Origin: a virus | DNA length: 24,881 nucleotides | IMG/VR virus record: IMGVR_UViG_3300048930_000491 | Location: 1-24,881 of that record | Direction: 5' to 3' (one strand) | Shown: one piece after another, positions 1-8,833 of the stretch | How the letters are laid out: each line of letters begins with the position of its first letter | Numbering within the stretch: the first letter of the stretch is position 1 | The notes under the pieces: generated by a model | The model's input: the letters and a program-made list of their open reading frames with translations, nothing else | Told to the model about the DNA's origin: nothing | Databases searched by the model: none | Position numbers and translations under genes: made by a program

Positions 1-259
1 TGATGCTGGTGATGGCCGCCACCGGCCCGGCCGGCGAGCCGCCCACCTTGATCTCGACGGCCGGGAAGGCGTCGAGCACGCGCTCCCAGGTCTGCGTGAT
101 GATGCTGCGGCCCATCAGGTGCTCGGCATGCTGGCGCGCGGCGCTGACCAGGGTGGCAATGAGCGCATCGTCGGCGCTGTGCGTGACGCGCAGGTGCAGC
201 TTGGCCTCGGCGGTGCTGACGGGCTCGGCCGCCGGCGCGGTGATCAGTTTCAGGGTCAT
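1..259 (-). CDS. Head-tail connector, gp6-like / phiE125 gp8 family (partial)
   Basis: The first 86 residues are visible; the gene runs off the left edge. It starts MTLKLITAPAAEPVSTAEAK and continues with LHLRVTHSADDALIATLVSAAR and a QTWERVLDAFP segment. This is the usual opening of the phage gp6-like connector family (phiE125 gp8 type), with helices carrying the HLRV and DALI motifs. These proteins form the ring under the portal that joins the capsid to the tail. The start ATG overlaps the stop of the upstream gene as ATGA, so translation is probably coupled. Family assignment is by remembered motif pattern, not by search. Confidence 0.8.
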   Translation of the reverse strand, partial: MTLKLITAPAAEPVSTAEAKLHLRVTHSADDALIATLVSAARQHAEHLMGRSIITQTWERVLDAFPAVEIKVGGSPAGPVAAITSI

Positions 260-1524
260 CGGGTTCCCCCGCGGTAGGTGGGGCGGCGCGCGGTCTGCAC
301 GTTGGCCGGGCGGCCCGCCAGCTGCAGGCGGCGGCCGGCGGGGGAAGCGCTGAGGGGCTGCGCCACGCCTTGCAATGCGGCGCTGACAGCGTCGACCGCG
401 GCGGCGGATTCCGCCAGCGTGGCCGCCATGAGGATGCTGCGGCTGCAGGCGTCGAGCACCGGCGCCACCTCGGCCAGCACAGCGGCATAGGCGCCCTGCT
501 TGACGGCCGTGCAGACGTCTGCGGCCGCGGCAGACTCGCTGGCCGCAGCCACGGCAGCCAGCAGCGCGGACACGGTGTCTGCCGCCGGGTCGCTGTCGGC
601 CAGGCTGGCAGAGTAGGTGCCGGAGAGGTTGCCGGCTGTGGTGTCGGTGGCGCTTGCTGCTTCTGAAACGGCGACGGCTGCCGCCAGGGTGGACGCCGAG
701 GTATCGGTGGCGGCGGCGGTTTCGACCGCGTCGGCAGCCGCAACAAGGGCGGCGGATTGTGCGGAGGTGCCGGTTGCTGATTCGCTGGTCGATGCAGCGG
801 CCGAAAGAGCAGCCGTCTGGCCGGCTGTTGCTGCAGCCGATTCGGCAGCAGCAGCGGCAGCAGCCATAACTGAGGACGCAGTCTCAACCGCCCCGCCGGA
901 CTCCGACACCGACGAATCGAGACCACCCCCAGCCGAAGCCGGCGCCGAATCACCATTGGTGCCGACGCCGAAGTACCGCCAAAGCTGCGTGCTCGTGTCG
1001 CTGTGCTTGGCCGGGCCGACGTAGCCGGCCGCCGTGTAGGCTGTGGCCGCCGTGCCGTCGATGTCCCAAGTCCCGGGCTCCGAATCGCCATCGGCCCACG
1101 CACGGCCATAGGCTGCTGTACCGTTGATGCGGAATCGAAGATTGACCCAGTCATCTGCACTGAAGGACACCGACGCGGTGGCCAAGGTCAGGAACGCGCC
1201 GCCTTCGATCCGGCGAAACTGCATCTCCGTCGTGCCGAGGGCGAGCACATAGCCATCCGTCGAGCCGGACCCGACGATGCGCACCGCGATCCAATGCCTC
1301 GCGGTTGACGACACCTTGACCTGGACCAGAACCTCCACGTCGTCGCGGTCAGCATCCGCATCGATGCTGTCCCACGCCAGCATCTCATTGCGGTTGGCCG
1401 TGCTGGTGGCCTGAAGCTGGTCCGTGCTGACGACGGACCACGCGGGCGCCGTGTGCCCGGTGGTCAGCGTCCGCTGCGTCCAGCCGGTGATGCCGTCCGC
1501 GAAGTCGTGGAAGTACTGCGCCAT
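256..1524 (-). CDS. Predicted virion protein, beta-rich N-terminus and Ala/Ser/Thr repeat tail
   Basis: The product has 422 residues. Residues 1-190 look like a beta-sandwich of the concanavalin or LamG type (alternating aromatic and hydrophobic strands, WIAVRIVG, GYVLALG, WVNLRFRINGTAAYGRAW). Residues 200-380 are almost only A, S, T, D and E in an irregular repeat of roughly 19 residues built around ESAAA and TDT-like segments; this should be alpha-helical or disordered. A short basic tail ends the protein. It sits between the capsid block and the connector, so a capsid-surface or fibre role is likely, but no family is recognised. It starts eight bases after the 721-residue gene and ends in an ATGA overlap with the connector. 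Confidence 0.7.
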   Translation of the reverse strand: MAQYFHDFADGITGWTQRTLTTGHTAPAWSVVSTDQLQATSTANRNEMLAWDSIDADADRDDVEVLVQVKVSSTARHWIAVRIVGSGSTDGYVLALGTTEMQFRRIEGGAFLTLATASVSFSADDWVNLRFRINGTAAYGRAWADGDSEPGTWDIDGTAATAYTAAGYVGPAKHSDTSTQLWRYFGVGTNGDSAPASAGGGLDSSVSESGGAVETASSVMAAAAAAAESAAATAGQTAALSAAASTSESATGTSAQSAALVAAADAVETAAATDTSASTLAAAVAVSEAASATDTTAGNLSGTYSASLADSDPAADTVSALLAAVAAASESAAAADVCTAVKQGAYAAVLAEVAPVLDACSRSILMAATLAESAAAVDAVSAALQGVAQPLSASPAGRRLQLAGRPANVQTARRPTYRGGTR

Positions 1525-1532
1525 GCGCTATC

Positions 1533-3698
1533 TCAAGGCGGCGCGTGGCCGGCGAAGGTCAGGAGGTAGTCGATGTCGGCGGAAACCCCGAACGGTGGCG
1601 CGTAGCCCTGGTGGCTAAAGCCGAAGGGCCCGTACACCAGGTTCAAGTGGCGGGCGTGGTACTCGGCATAGCCGCGGTCGAAGGCTGCCTTGTCCATCGG
1701 CGGCCCAGGCAGGATGCGCGCGATGCCGCCGGCCGTGCCGGTGAAGAACATGCGGCCGTAGCCCACGGCCACGGCGCACGAGTAGCCCAGGTTGTAGATC
1801 CACGGCGCCGCGTTCGTGTACTTCCACTCCGTGCCGTCCGGCAGGTAAGCCACGGCAGCCGCGCTGGGACTGGCGCTCCACGACGAGACAAAGATCGTGC
1901 CCTTTGGGCCGAACGTGCCGTCGCTGATGGCGAACTTCAGGAATGCCGAGAGCCGGTGCAGCGGGATGTCGCGCACGTACTCCAGCGCCCCAGTCAGCAG
2001 GTTCACCCGCTTGATGCATGCCGAGACCACACTGCCGAAGTACACGTAGTCGTCGAGCACGTACAGCCCTTCAGGCCCAACGCACGGCTGCGCACGCAGT
2101 TCGGCCAGCGTGCCAGACCCCTGCATCTTGCGGGACCAGTCCACCAAGGTGGCGTTGCCGGGCAACGACGGGTCGCGCTCGGCCAGCACGCGCACCAGCG
2201 CGCCAGTGGCTTTGTCGTATTCGACAACGCGGTTGGCCGTGCGCTCGCTGACGATGATCGAGTCGCGCCAGTCCACCACGTCCCACGGCTCGGCGATGCC
2301 CGACAGGAACTCGGTGACGACGGCGGGCGTGCCGTGGCTGCGTCCGTCGAACTCGACGCGGTTCACTGTGCCGTGCAGCGTGTTGGAGATGTACCCGACC
2401 GGATTGATGGTGTGCGGGATGCGGTTGTCTTCCTCGGGGATCGGGGCACCGCCGAACGACTGCAGAGACTGCTGATCCCAGCAGAACCCCCAGGCCTCCC
2501 ACAAAGACCGTCGCGCCTCGGGCACGGCGGACCAATCGCCGACGAGCTCGAGCGTCGCCGGGTCGGCCACGGCGCCATACGTTTCGGTGCCGTCCTCGTG
2601 GTAACTGCCGACATCGGCGTGTCGGTAGCCGACGAGCGTGGTGACAGTGCCGTCGTCGCTGATGCGCATCAGGCGCCAGGGGTCGAGCGCGTACAGGTTG
2701 TTTCGCGGCGCTCCGCCGTCCGGCTCCTGCGTGCCGGTACCGATGCTCATGTGCGTGACGAATGGCGTGGAAGCGCGGCCACGTGGCCCGTCCAGAAGTT
2801 GCACGACCGGGAGCCGCCAGCCGACATGCTCCCAGAAGTAGACCTGTGAGTTGAACGACGACATGACGCCGTCACGGCTGCGGTTCGGGATGTACCGCTG
2901 CCACTTGTCGTCGTTGACCGTGAGCATCTGCGACGTGAGCGCGGGCGTGTTGCTGAATGGCGCGTAAGCCTGCGGCGGCAGCGGTGCCAGCGTCGGGGTG
3001 TAGCGGGCAGGCACCCAGCACCAGGCATGTTCGGCCGTGCCGTCGTGCATCCATGTCAGGTCGTAGGTCATCGTGCACACCGGCATCATCGGCACTTCGG
3101 CGGCGCCATCGATGTAGCGGAAGGCGAACCACTTGGGGCACGTCTCGCCATCTGCCAGGCCGCCGAGGTCAAGCTCGACCCATGCCTCGGGCAGCCCGGC
3201 CAGGTCCACCGTGGCGGTGCCGTCGATTTGGCCGTCGCCGAAGGCCACAGACCCGCGCGGCTCGCCGTTCACGAGCACCGTGTACGTGCGCGCCGGCAGG
3301 AACGGCGCAGCAGGCGGGGTCACGTCCCATGCCACGTTGCGGCGGTGGATCACGGCGCCGGCAGTGGCACCCTTCCAGACCTGCAACCGCTGCGCGCGTT
3401 CGTACTTCGCCCCCTTGTAGTAGCCGTCGAACGCGACAAGGCGCTCGCGGTTCAAAGGCTGCGTGTGGATAACAGGCGCGTCGCCGACGGGCGGCGCAGG
3501 GGGCGGTGGCGGCGGCGGCGGTTCTGGCGCGGGGGCGGGTGGCGGCGGCTCCGGGGCTGGGGGCTCAGGCGCCGGCGCCGGCGCCGGCGGTGGCGTGGCT
3601 TCGAGCACCTCCACGTCGTCGGCGTCGACATCCAGCGCGTCGGCCTGCTCACGCAGGAGCAGTGCGCGAGCGCGCAGGCGGTCTGCGATGGTAGTCAT
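1533..3698 (-). CDS. Large predicted virion protein with Pro-rich linker and propeller-like repeats
   Basis: The product has 721 residues. Residues 1-33 form a charged amphipathic helix (MTTIADRLRARALLLREQ). Residues 35-71 are an almost pure Pro/Ala/Glu linker with a run of eight prolines. The rest is beta-rich; from about residue 330 there are repeated segments such as RLMRISDDGTVTTLVG, NRVVEYDKATGALVRVL and IKRVNLLTGALEYVRDI, which look like blades of an NHL-type beta-propeller. No catalytic motif is seen. An N-terminal helix that anchors in the particle, a stiff linker and an exposed propeller would fit a capsid spike or whisker; this is inference. It lies in the head operon, ten bases after the preceding gene. 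Confidence 0.7.
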   Translation of the reverse strand: MTTIADRLRARALLLREQADALDVDADDVEVLEATPPPAPAPAPEPPAPEPPPPAPAPEPPPPPPPPAPPVGDAPVIHTQPLNRERLVAFDGYYKGAKYERAQRLQVWKGATAGAVIHRRNVAWDVTPPAAPFLPARTYTVLVNGEPRGSVAFGDGQIDGTATVDLAGLPEAWVELDLGGLADGETCPKWFAFRYIDGAAEVPMMPVCTMTYDLTWMHDGTAEHAWCWVPARYTPTLAPLPPQAYAPFSNTPALTSQMLTVNDDKWQRYIPNRSRDGVMSSFNSQVYFWEHVGWRLPVVQLLDGPRGRASTPFVTHMSIGTGTQEPDGGAPRNNLYALDPWRLMRISDDGTVTTLVGYRHADVGSYHEDGTETYGAVADPATLELVGDWSAVPEARRSLWEAWGFCWDQQSLQSFGGAPIPEEDNRIPHTINPVGYISNTLHGTVNRVEFDGRSHGTPAVVTEFLSGIAEPWDVVDWRDSIIVSERTANRVVEYDKATGALVRVLAERDPSLPGNATLVDWSRKMQGSGTLAELRAQPCVGPEGLYVLDDYVYFGSVVSACIKRVNLLTGALEYVRDIPLHRLSAFLKFAISDGTFGPKGTIFVSSWSASPSAAAVAYLPDGTEWKYTNAAPWIYNLGYSCAVAVGYGRMFFTGTAGGIARILPGPPMDKAAFDRGYAEYHARHLNLVYGPFGFSHQGYAPPFGVSADIDYLLTFAGHAPP

Positions 3699-3708
3699 GC
3701 GCCAGCGA

Positions 3709-4284
3709 TCACAGCGCCAGCGAGTAGCTGACGGTGAGCACGTTGGCCGACACCACGGGCTGGTCGCCGCCGCTGAACAGCCCGGCGCTGATGAGCGTGC
3801 CGGTGGTGCCGTCCTTGGTGGACACGGTGGTCAGGAAGCAGCCCTTGACGGTGCCCGACTCGTTGAAGGTGAAGTCGAGCCCGGCGCTCAGCGCCTTGCT
3901 GCCGCTGGACGCGGCGGCCCAGGCGGCGGTGGGGCGCGCGGACTCGTCGTAGTCGGGCGCGTTGGTGGCGGCGGCTTCCGTCCAGCCGGCGTGCGACGAC
4001 ATGGTGTCGCCCGCGGCGATGGCGCTGTAGCTCACCGACGAGATCAGGCCCAGGTAGAAGGCCGCGGTGTAGCCGCTGCCGGCCAGGGCCTGGTCGAGCA
4101 GGTAGTTCTTGCCCACCGTGACGACGGTGTTGGGGAATGATTCCTGCCGGATGATGGGCCCGCCCTTGTAGGCCCGCAGGGTCATGGTGAAGATGCCGCG
4201 CGCCTGCGCATGCTCGGCCGCGCCGTGGCGGGCGGAAAGCGATGCGCGGGCCGCGGCGCTGGCGTGCATGCGTTCGGCAGTCAT
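3709..4284 (-). CDS. Phage structural protein of unknown function
   Basis: The product has 191 residues. The start at 4284 is chosen because AAGGA lies a few bases upstream; an internal ATG at 4185 (MTLRAYKGG) is the alternative and would remove an Ala-rich, possibly non-homologous leader. The body has KNYLLDQALAGSGYTAAFYL, an AGWTEAAATNAPDYDESARP segment and VKGCFLTTVSTKDGT, a pattern I associate with conserved proteins near the capsid gene of siphoviruses, but I cannot name the family. Beta-strand content is high. Position in the head operon supports a virion role. Confidence 0.7.
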   Translation of the reverse strand: MTAERMHASAAARASLSARHGAAEHAQARGIFTMTLRAYKGGPIIRQESFPNTVVTVGKNYLLDQALAGSGYTAAFYLGLISSVSYSAIAAGDTMSSHAGWTEAAATNAPDYDESARPTAAWAAASSGSKALSAGLDFTFNESGTVKGCFLTTVSTKDGTTGTLISAGLFSGGDQPVVSANVLTVSYSLAL

Positions 4285-4315
4285 GGTGTCCTTGTGCGGT
4301 TCTGGTGCTGCAAAG

Positions 4316-4357
4316 CACCGCGCCCGGCGCGTGCGGTGTGCACGGCCGGGCGCGGTG
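4316..4357 (-). terminator. Strong GC hairpin between head genes
   Basis: A perfect 13-bp inverted repeat (CACCGCGCCCGGC at 4316-4328 and its complement at 4345-4357, loop of 16) lies between the 167-residue and 191-residue genes. On the minus strand it is followed only by CTTTG, so it is a weak intrinsic terminator at best. It could instead be an mRNA-stabilising or processing hairpin after the capsid genes. Confidence 0.5.
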
Positions 4358-4375
4358 GCTTGCGGGTGGGTTGGA

Positions 4376-4879
4376 TCAGTCGGCGATGGCCTGGTCGGGC
4401 GTGGCGCCGCTGTAGCGCTTGCCGTAGAGGTTGAACAGCACGATGCAGCCGCGCGAGGCGGTGGCGGCGTGGCCGGTGCAGTCGACCCGCAGGCAGTCGA
4501 AGCCGTTGGCGACGTCCAGGTCTTCGGCCGCCACGTCGATCACGTACAGCGAATCCTTGCTGTTGGTGGTCTGCGTGGTGAACGTGTTGCTGGTGACGGC
4601 GGTTTCGGTCAGGGCCTTGGCGGCGCCCAGGTCGGTATTGGCCAGCATGCGGGTGAAGGCAAGTTCCTTCTCGCTGGTGCCGGCCACTGCGGTGGCCTGC
4701 TTGAGCGTGATCGTGGAACCGGTGACGGTGGTGCCGTCGGCAATGGCGATGACGATCTGGCAGCGGGCGTAGCCCTTCATCGACACGTAGTCGGTGTCGC
4801 CGAGGGTGGAGGTGAGCAGGAGGCCGATGGCGCCAACCACCGGCGTGACCTGTTCGTCCAGGCGTGCGCTGAGGTTCAT
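4376..4879 (-). CDS. Predicted capsid accessory (decoration-like) protein
   Basis: The product has 167 residues and follows the major capsid gene directly, the usual place of a decoration or cement protein. It has a good Shine-Dalgarno (GAAAGGA) before the ATG at 4879. The sequence is mostly beta-strand and Thr-rich in the middle (DGTTVTGSTITLKQA, TETAVTSNTFTTQTT), ending with CIVLFNLYGKRYSG. It lacks the N-terminal signature of lambda gpD, so the family is not assigned. The strong hairpin at 4316-4357 follows it. Confidence 0.7.
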   Translation of the reverse strand: MNLSARLDEQVTPVVGAIGLLLTSTLGDTDYVSMKGYARCQIVIAIADGTTVTGSTITLKQATAVAGTSEKELAFTRMLANTDLGAAKALTETAVTSNTFTTQTTNSKDSLYVIDVAAEDLDVANGFDCLRVDCTGHAATASRGCIVLFNLYGKRYSGATPDQAIAD

Positions 4880-4910
4880 GATGTTTTCCTTTCAGGTGGT
4901 GGGGTGTCGA

Positions 4911-6248
4911 TCAGCGAGCGCCCAGGGCCACGAAGTGGCTGAGCGTGTTGCTGCCGCTGGCGCGGGCGATGGGTGCAGACAGCCACGGCTGGCCGCCCAC
5001 GCGCATGACGAAGCGGAAGGCGCGGATGTTCTGGTCGAAGTAGAAGTGCATCGACTGGTCGGCCTTGACCGCGCCCTTGGTGATGGCCATGTACTGGCGC
5101 ATGTCGGCCAGGACGATGTCGCCAGCGGACGAAAGGGCCGGGGAGGCTTCGGTCATCACGATGGGCCGGCCCAGCAGGGTGCCGTACTGGGAACCGGACA
5201 GTCCACCCGGCGGCAGGAACAGCGGGCCCCCGCCGACGTTTTCGGTGCCGGCCACGTTCTTGACGTTGACCGTCATCTGCGGCAACAGCGCTTCGACGTC
5301 CTGGTTGATGATCCACACCGCGCTCATGCGGTTGCGCGCCGGCATGCGGCTGTACATCTTGAGCACGTTGGCGGCCAGCACGGTGCCGGCGGCCTGGCTG
5401 GTTTCCTTGGCCACCGTGACCAGTGCGGGCGAGTTCAGCAGACCCAGCATGGTGCCCACGCCGGTGCCGTTGAGGATGGCGTAGCTGAGCTTGTAGGCCA
5501 TCTTGTCGCCGGCGAGCATGGAGATCCAGGTGCCGAGCGCGGGCGCGTCCTCGAGCGATTCTTCGGTGACCGGGCACAGCGCCGTGAGGCGGCAGAGCTT
5601 GATCTCGCCGTTCTTGAACACGGGCTTGGTCTGGCTGATGGTGTCGGCTTCGCTGTCCCAGTAGGCCTGCACGCCGTTGGTGCCGTGCGCGGTTTCTTCG
5701 TTGGCCGGGAAGATGAAGGAGTTGCCGGACACCGGGATCTGGCGCACGCGCGTCATCAGCGATTCACCGGCGTCGATGACGCTCATGATCTCGTTGGAGT
5801 ACTGCGGGGGCACGAGGAAACCGCCGTCGGCACCGCTGGATTCGTTGGCGTAGGTGCTGGCCGCAGCACCGATGCGCAGGCGCTCGTCCACGGCCGTGGG
5901 ACGCAGTGCGGCGCCGCGCACGGCCGACAGGAACTGCCCGAAGTGGGCAAAACCGTGCTGCGCGTCGAGCGTGCGGCGGTCCACGCCGACCTGCACGGTG
6001 GCGTCGCCGACGTCCAGCGCGGTGCCGCCGGCCTGCGCGGGCAGCGCGGCTGCGGTGCGCTCGATCTCGATGGCCTCGCGTTCTTGCGCGATGGCGGCTT
6101 CCAGGGTGCCGGCTTCGGCCTTGGCGGCGTCGAATTCGGCAGTCTGTTCGGCGGTGAAGAGGGCTTCACCCGCGGCGGCGCGCACGGCCTTCATCTTCTC
6201 GACGGCCGCGGCCTTGCGCCGCAGGAGCGCTTGGAGTCGCTTGTTCAT
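4911..6248 (-). CDS. Major capsid protein, HK97 fold
   Basis: The product has 445 residues, a normal length for an HK97-type capsid precursor. Residues 1-70 are a coiled coil (LLRRKAAAVEKMKAVRAA, EFDAAKAEAGTLEAAIAQER), matching the delta or scaffolding domain that the prohead protease removes. From about residue 115 there is the SSGADGGFLVPPQYSNEIM start of the mature capsid. Later come SYAILNGTGVGTMLGLLN, AVWIINQDV and LGRPIVMTEASPAL, typical of this family. It follows the S49 protease, whose substrate it probably is. A terminator-like hairpin separates the two, and an AAAGGAAA ribosome-binding site precedes the ATG. Confidence 0.95.
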   Translation of the reverse strand: MNKRLQALLRRKAAAVEKMKAVRAAAGEALFTAEQTAEFDAAKAEAGTLEAAIAQEREAIEIERTAAALPAQAGGTALDVGDATVQVGVDRRTLDAQHGFAHFGQFLSAVRGAALRPTAVDERLRIGAAASTYANESSGADGGFLVPPQYSNEIMSVIDAGESLMTRVRQIPVSGNSFIFPANEETAHGTNGVQAYWDSEADTISQTKPVFKNGEIKLCRLTALCPVTEESLEDAPALGTWISMLAGDKMAYKLSYAILNGTGVGTMLGLLNSPALVTVAKETSQAAGTVLAANVLKMYSRMPARNRMSAVWIINQDVEALLPQMTVNVKNVAGTENVGGGPLFLPPGGLSGSQYGTLLGRPIVMTEASPALSSAGDIVLADMRQYMAITKGAVKADQSMHFYFDQNIRAFRFVMRVGGQPWLSAPIARASGSNTLSHFVALGAR

Positions 6249-6274
6249 GGTGCGGTTTCCTTTCGGATGGGTAT

Positions 6275-6299
6275 GAAAAAGCCGCCTCGGTGGGCGGCT
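6275..6299 (-). terminator. Intrinsic terminator between protease and capsid genes
   Basis: AGCCGCC and its complement (6280-6286 and 6293-6299, loop of six) are followed on the minus strand by five T residues. It sits upstream of the capsid gene inside the late operon, so it is probably an attenuator or an antiterminator-dependent site and not an operon end. A second perfect hairpin (GGCGCC, loop ATCG) lies just upstream at 6339-6354. Confidence 0.6.
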
Positions 6300-6371
6300 G
6301 GGTCGGGGTTGACAGGTGCGGCCGTCGGGCCTGCGCCTGGCGCCATCGGGCGCCGGGTGGTCTGGGGTCTG

Positions 6372-7298
6372 TCAGGCCTCCAGGATCTGGATGTCTCGGT
6401 CGGCCAGCTCGGCGCGCAGGCCACCGCGGGGGGCGGCGCTGCGCGCGTAGCGGGCGATGGTGTCTTCGAGCGTGGCCACGCGGTCGGCCATGCCGTTGGT
6501 CTTGGCGTCGGCGGCCAGGCGCATGCGGCCTTCGCCGAAGGCTTCGCCGCGCACGGTGCCCACGGGCAGGTTGCGGCCCTGGGCCACGGCCTTGGTGAAG
6601 GCGGTGTAGTAGGCGTCGACCTGGCTTTGCAGGTGGGCGCGGTGCTCGTCGGTCAGCGGACCGGACTCGTAGCCTTCGGCCTTGTACTTGCCGGCGGTGA
6701 TGTACTCGGTCTTGACGCCCACGCGCTCGCGCATGGCGCTGGTGTCCTGGTGCGGCACGATGACGCCGATGCTGCCGACCATCCCGCTGGGCGTAACGAC
6801 GAGCTCGTGGGCCTGGCTGGCGAGCCAGTAGCCGCCGCTGGCGGCCATGTTGTTGGCCACGGCCACCAGGTGCTTGCCGCTGTTGTTGCGGATGTCGGCG
6901 AGCACGTCGCCCAGCTCCTGCACGCCGAAGACGCTGCCGCCTGGGCTGTCGACGTCCATGATGATGGTGCCCACCTCCGGGTCTGCCGCTGCGGCGCGCA
7001 TCTGCGCGGCCAAGGCTTCGGTGCTGGTGAGCGGCCGGCTGGTGTTGGCCACGGCATAGGCACGGTGCGCCAGGACGCCGTACACGGGCACCACGGCCAC
7101 GCCGCGCCCGCTGGCGGCCATGGCGGCGCTGCGGCGCTGGGCAGCAGCCTCGGGTGCGTCACCGATGGCCGCGCTGATGTCGTCCGCTCCCAGCCGGGTG
7201 CCGGCTGCCCAGCGCAGCAGGATGTGCTCGACGCTGGCAAAGACGCCTGGCTCCAGGGCCCAGGGGGTGCGGTAGAAGGCGGCAAGCAGGTGCAGCAT
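6372..7298 (-). CDS. Prohead protease, S49 (SppA / lambda gpC-like) family
   Basis: The product has 308 residues and a ClpP/crotonase-like fold. Visible motifs: VAVVPVYGVLAHR (67-79), the oxyanion segment IIMDVDSPGGSV (112-123), the nucleophile segment NNMAASGGYWLAS with Ser154, and TAGKYK with the probable general-base lysine (Lys204 or Lys206). This Ser/Lys dyad defines the S49 family. In phages this enzyme trims the capsid precursor and scaffold during head maturation. It starts two bases after the portal stop, with GGAGAG in the portal's last codons as ribosome-binding site. Confidence 0.92.
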   Translation of the reverse strand: MLHLLAAFYRTPWALEPGVFASVEHILLRWAAGTRLGADDISAAIGDAPEAAAQRRSAAMAASGRGVAVVPVYGVLAHRAYAVANTSRPLTSTEALAAQMRAAAADPEVGTIIMDVDSPGGSVFGVQELGDVLADIRNNSGKHLVAVANNMAASGGYWLASQAHELVVTPSGMVGSIGVIVPHQDTSAMRERVGVKTEYITAGKYKAEGYESGPLTDEHRAHLQSQVDAYYTAFTKAVAQGRNLPVGTVRGEAFGEGRMRLAADAKTNGMADRVATLEDTIARYARSAAPRGGLRAELADRDIQILEA

Positions 7299-7300
7299 GG

Positions 7301-8833
7301 TCAGCTCTCCAGCCGCATCAGGGCGGCGGCCTGGGTGGTTTCAATGTCGGACAGCAGCGCATGGCCACCGGCCAGCCAGTGGTCGGCGCGGGCCAGGGTT
7401 TCGGCGACGTGGTCAGCGGCAGCGGCCTCGGACACGGCCATGACGTCGGCGACGAAGCGCGCATGTCCGTCGAACGCTTCGGCCAGGGCCTGCGCCTTGT
7501 CGGCGGCGCCGTGGCAACGCTTGATGAGCGCGACCTCTTTGCGGGCCACGCGGTCGGCGCTGGCCTGCAGGAGTGCCACGGCGCGGGCATCTGGCAGCGC
7601 GGGCGGCACGGCAGGCTGCAGCAGTGCATCCGGGTCGCGCCCGCGCGCCTGGTCAGCGCCGCGGCTGCCGGCCGGGGCCATGTTCAGCGGTTCGAGAGGT
7701 TCGTCCAGGCCGTCCAGCGCGTTCATGTTCTCGCGCTCGCGGGCTTCGTTGCGCACCATCCAGCCGTCCTGGATGGCCTTTCCATAGGCTTCGTACCGGG
7801 TCTTGGTGTCGCCGCGCAGCAGGCCGTCGAGCAGGAACTCCGGGAAGTGGTCGGGCCCGAAGTCGAGGTCGCGCAGCAGCGTCTGCTCCCAGCGGCGGGC
7901 CCAGGGAAGGATGCAGTCGCTGACCCATTCGAGCGCGGCTTGCTCGACGTTGGCCCACTTGGCCTGGTCGTAAATGCCGATCTTGTGCGGCGGCACGCGC
8001 CACAGGCCGCAGATGTCGACCTCGCTGTGCTTGCGGGATTCGAGCCACTGGCTGTCGGCCGGGCTCAGTGGCAAGGCGTGCAACTTCATGCCCTGATCCA
8101 TGACCGGCGTACGGCCCTGGTTGACACCTGTTGTGCCGGCATGGAACTGGCGGAGCATGCTTTGACGCGATTCTTCATCCTTGAATTTCGCCCCGGCCGG
8201 CATTTCGATCCACGTTGGAGGCCGGGCAGCGTTGCCGAAGTAGGTGGCGCCGAAGTCGCGGCTGGTGATGGCAGCGCCAATGGCCTCGCGCTCGGCCTCG
8301 ACGGGGTTGATGCCGCAGTAGCCGTCGGTGCTGAAGCCGGCGAGGTGCAGCACCTGTCCGAAGACGAGCGTTCGCTCGCGGCCCTGCGCGTCCTGGGTGC
8401 GGTAGCGCGGCAGGCCGCTTGGCGCCACCTCGACGCGCGTGCGCTGCGGGTGCAGTGGCAGCAGCATGTCTGGCATGCCGGCGCCGTTGTAGACGATCTC
8501 GCTGTAGCCGTTTCCCAGCAGGCTGGCATGGCCCTGCATCATCTCGCGCCACTGCATGGCGGTCTGCCATGGGTTGGGCTGCACCTGCAGCAGCCGGGCC
8601 AGCGGGTGCGATGCGTCGCGCTCCTTGCCGCGCTCCTTGCCGCGCTGCAAGCGGCGGTACACCGGCATGGGCAGTGCGCCAACGGTTTCGGCGATGGCGC
8701 GCACGCACTTGTAGACGGTGGACAGGCGCAGCGCGGTGTCGGCATTGACGCGGGCACCGCCGGCGCTGTGCGCCACCGGCATGTACCAGAAGTCGTCGCC
8801 AGCGCTGCGGCCGGGAGCAGAGGCCAGGAACAT
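7301..8833 (-). CDS. Portal protein, HK97 family
   Basis: The product has 510 residues. The frame stays open far upstream, but the start at 8833 (MFLASAPGRSAGDDFWYMP) is chosen because it overlaps the stop of the small upstream gene as TGATG and gives a normal portal length. Family features: LSTVYKCVRAIAETVGALP (residues 42-60), LLGNGYSEIVYNGAGMP, LPLHPQRTRVEV, EVDICGLWRVPPHKIG and WEQTLLRDLDF. The portal is the dodecameric DNA gate at the head vertex. The C-terminal 110 residues are Ala-rich and helical. A basic repeat (RGKERGKER) occurs near residue 65. Confidence 0.93.
   Translation of the reverse strand: MFLASAPGRSAGDDFWYMPVAHSAGGARVNADTALRLSTVYKCVRAIAETVGALPMPVYRRLQRGKERGKERDASHPLARLLQVQPNPWQTAMQWREMMQGHASLLGNGYSEIVYNGAGMPDMLLPLHPQRTRVEVAPSGLPRYRTQDAQGRERTLVFGQVLHLAGFSTDGYCGINPVEAEREAIGAAITSRDFGATYFGNAARPPTWIEMPAGAKFKDEESRQSMLRQFHAGTTGVNQGRTPVMDQGMKLHALPLSPADSQWLESRKHSEVDICGLWRVPPHKIGIYDQAKWANVEQAALEWVSDCILPWARRWEQTLLRDLDFGPDHFPEFLLDGLLRGDTKTRYEAYGKAIQDGWMVRNEARERENMNALDGLDEPLEPLNMAPAGSRGADQARGRDPDALLQPAVPPALPDARAVALLQASADRVARKEVALIKRCHGAADKAQALAEAFDGHARFVADVMAVSEAAAADHVAETLARADHWLAGGHALLSDIETTQAAALMRLES

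Noticed and set aside
3460-3600. Gly-rich plus-strand frame (GGGGSG runs)
   Set aside because: It is the antisense of the proline-rich linker of the 721-residue virion protein.
4794-7787. A 997-codon plus-strand open frame and other very long plus-strand frames over the late genes
   Set aside because: They are antisense shadows of the capsid, protease and portal genes in GC-rich DNA, with no domain pattern.
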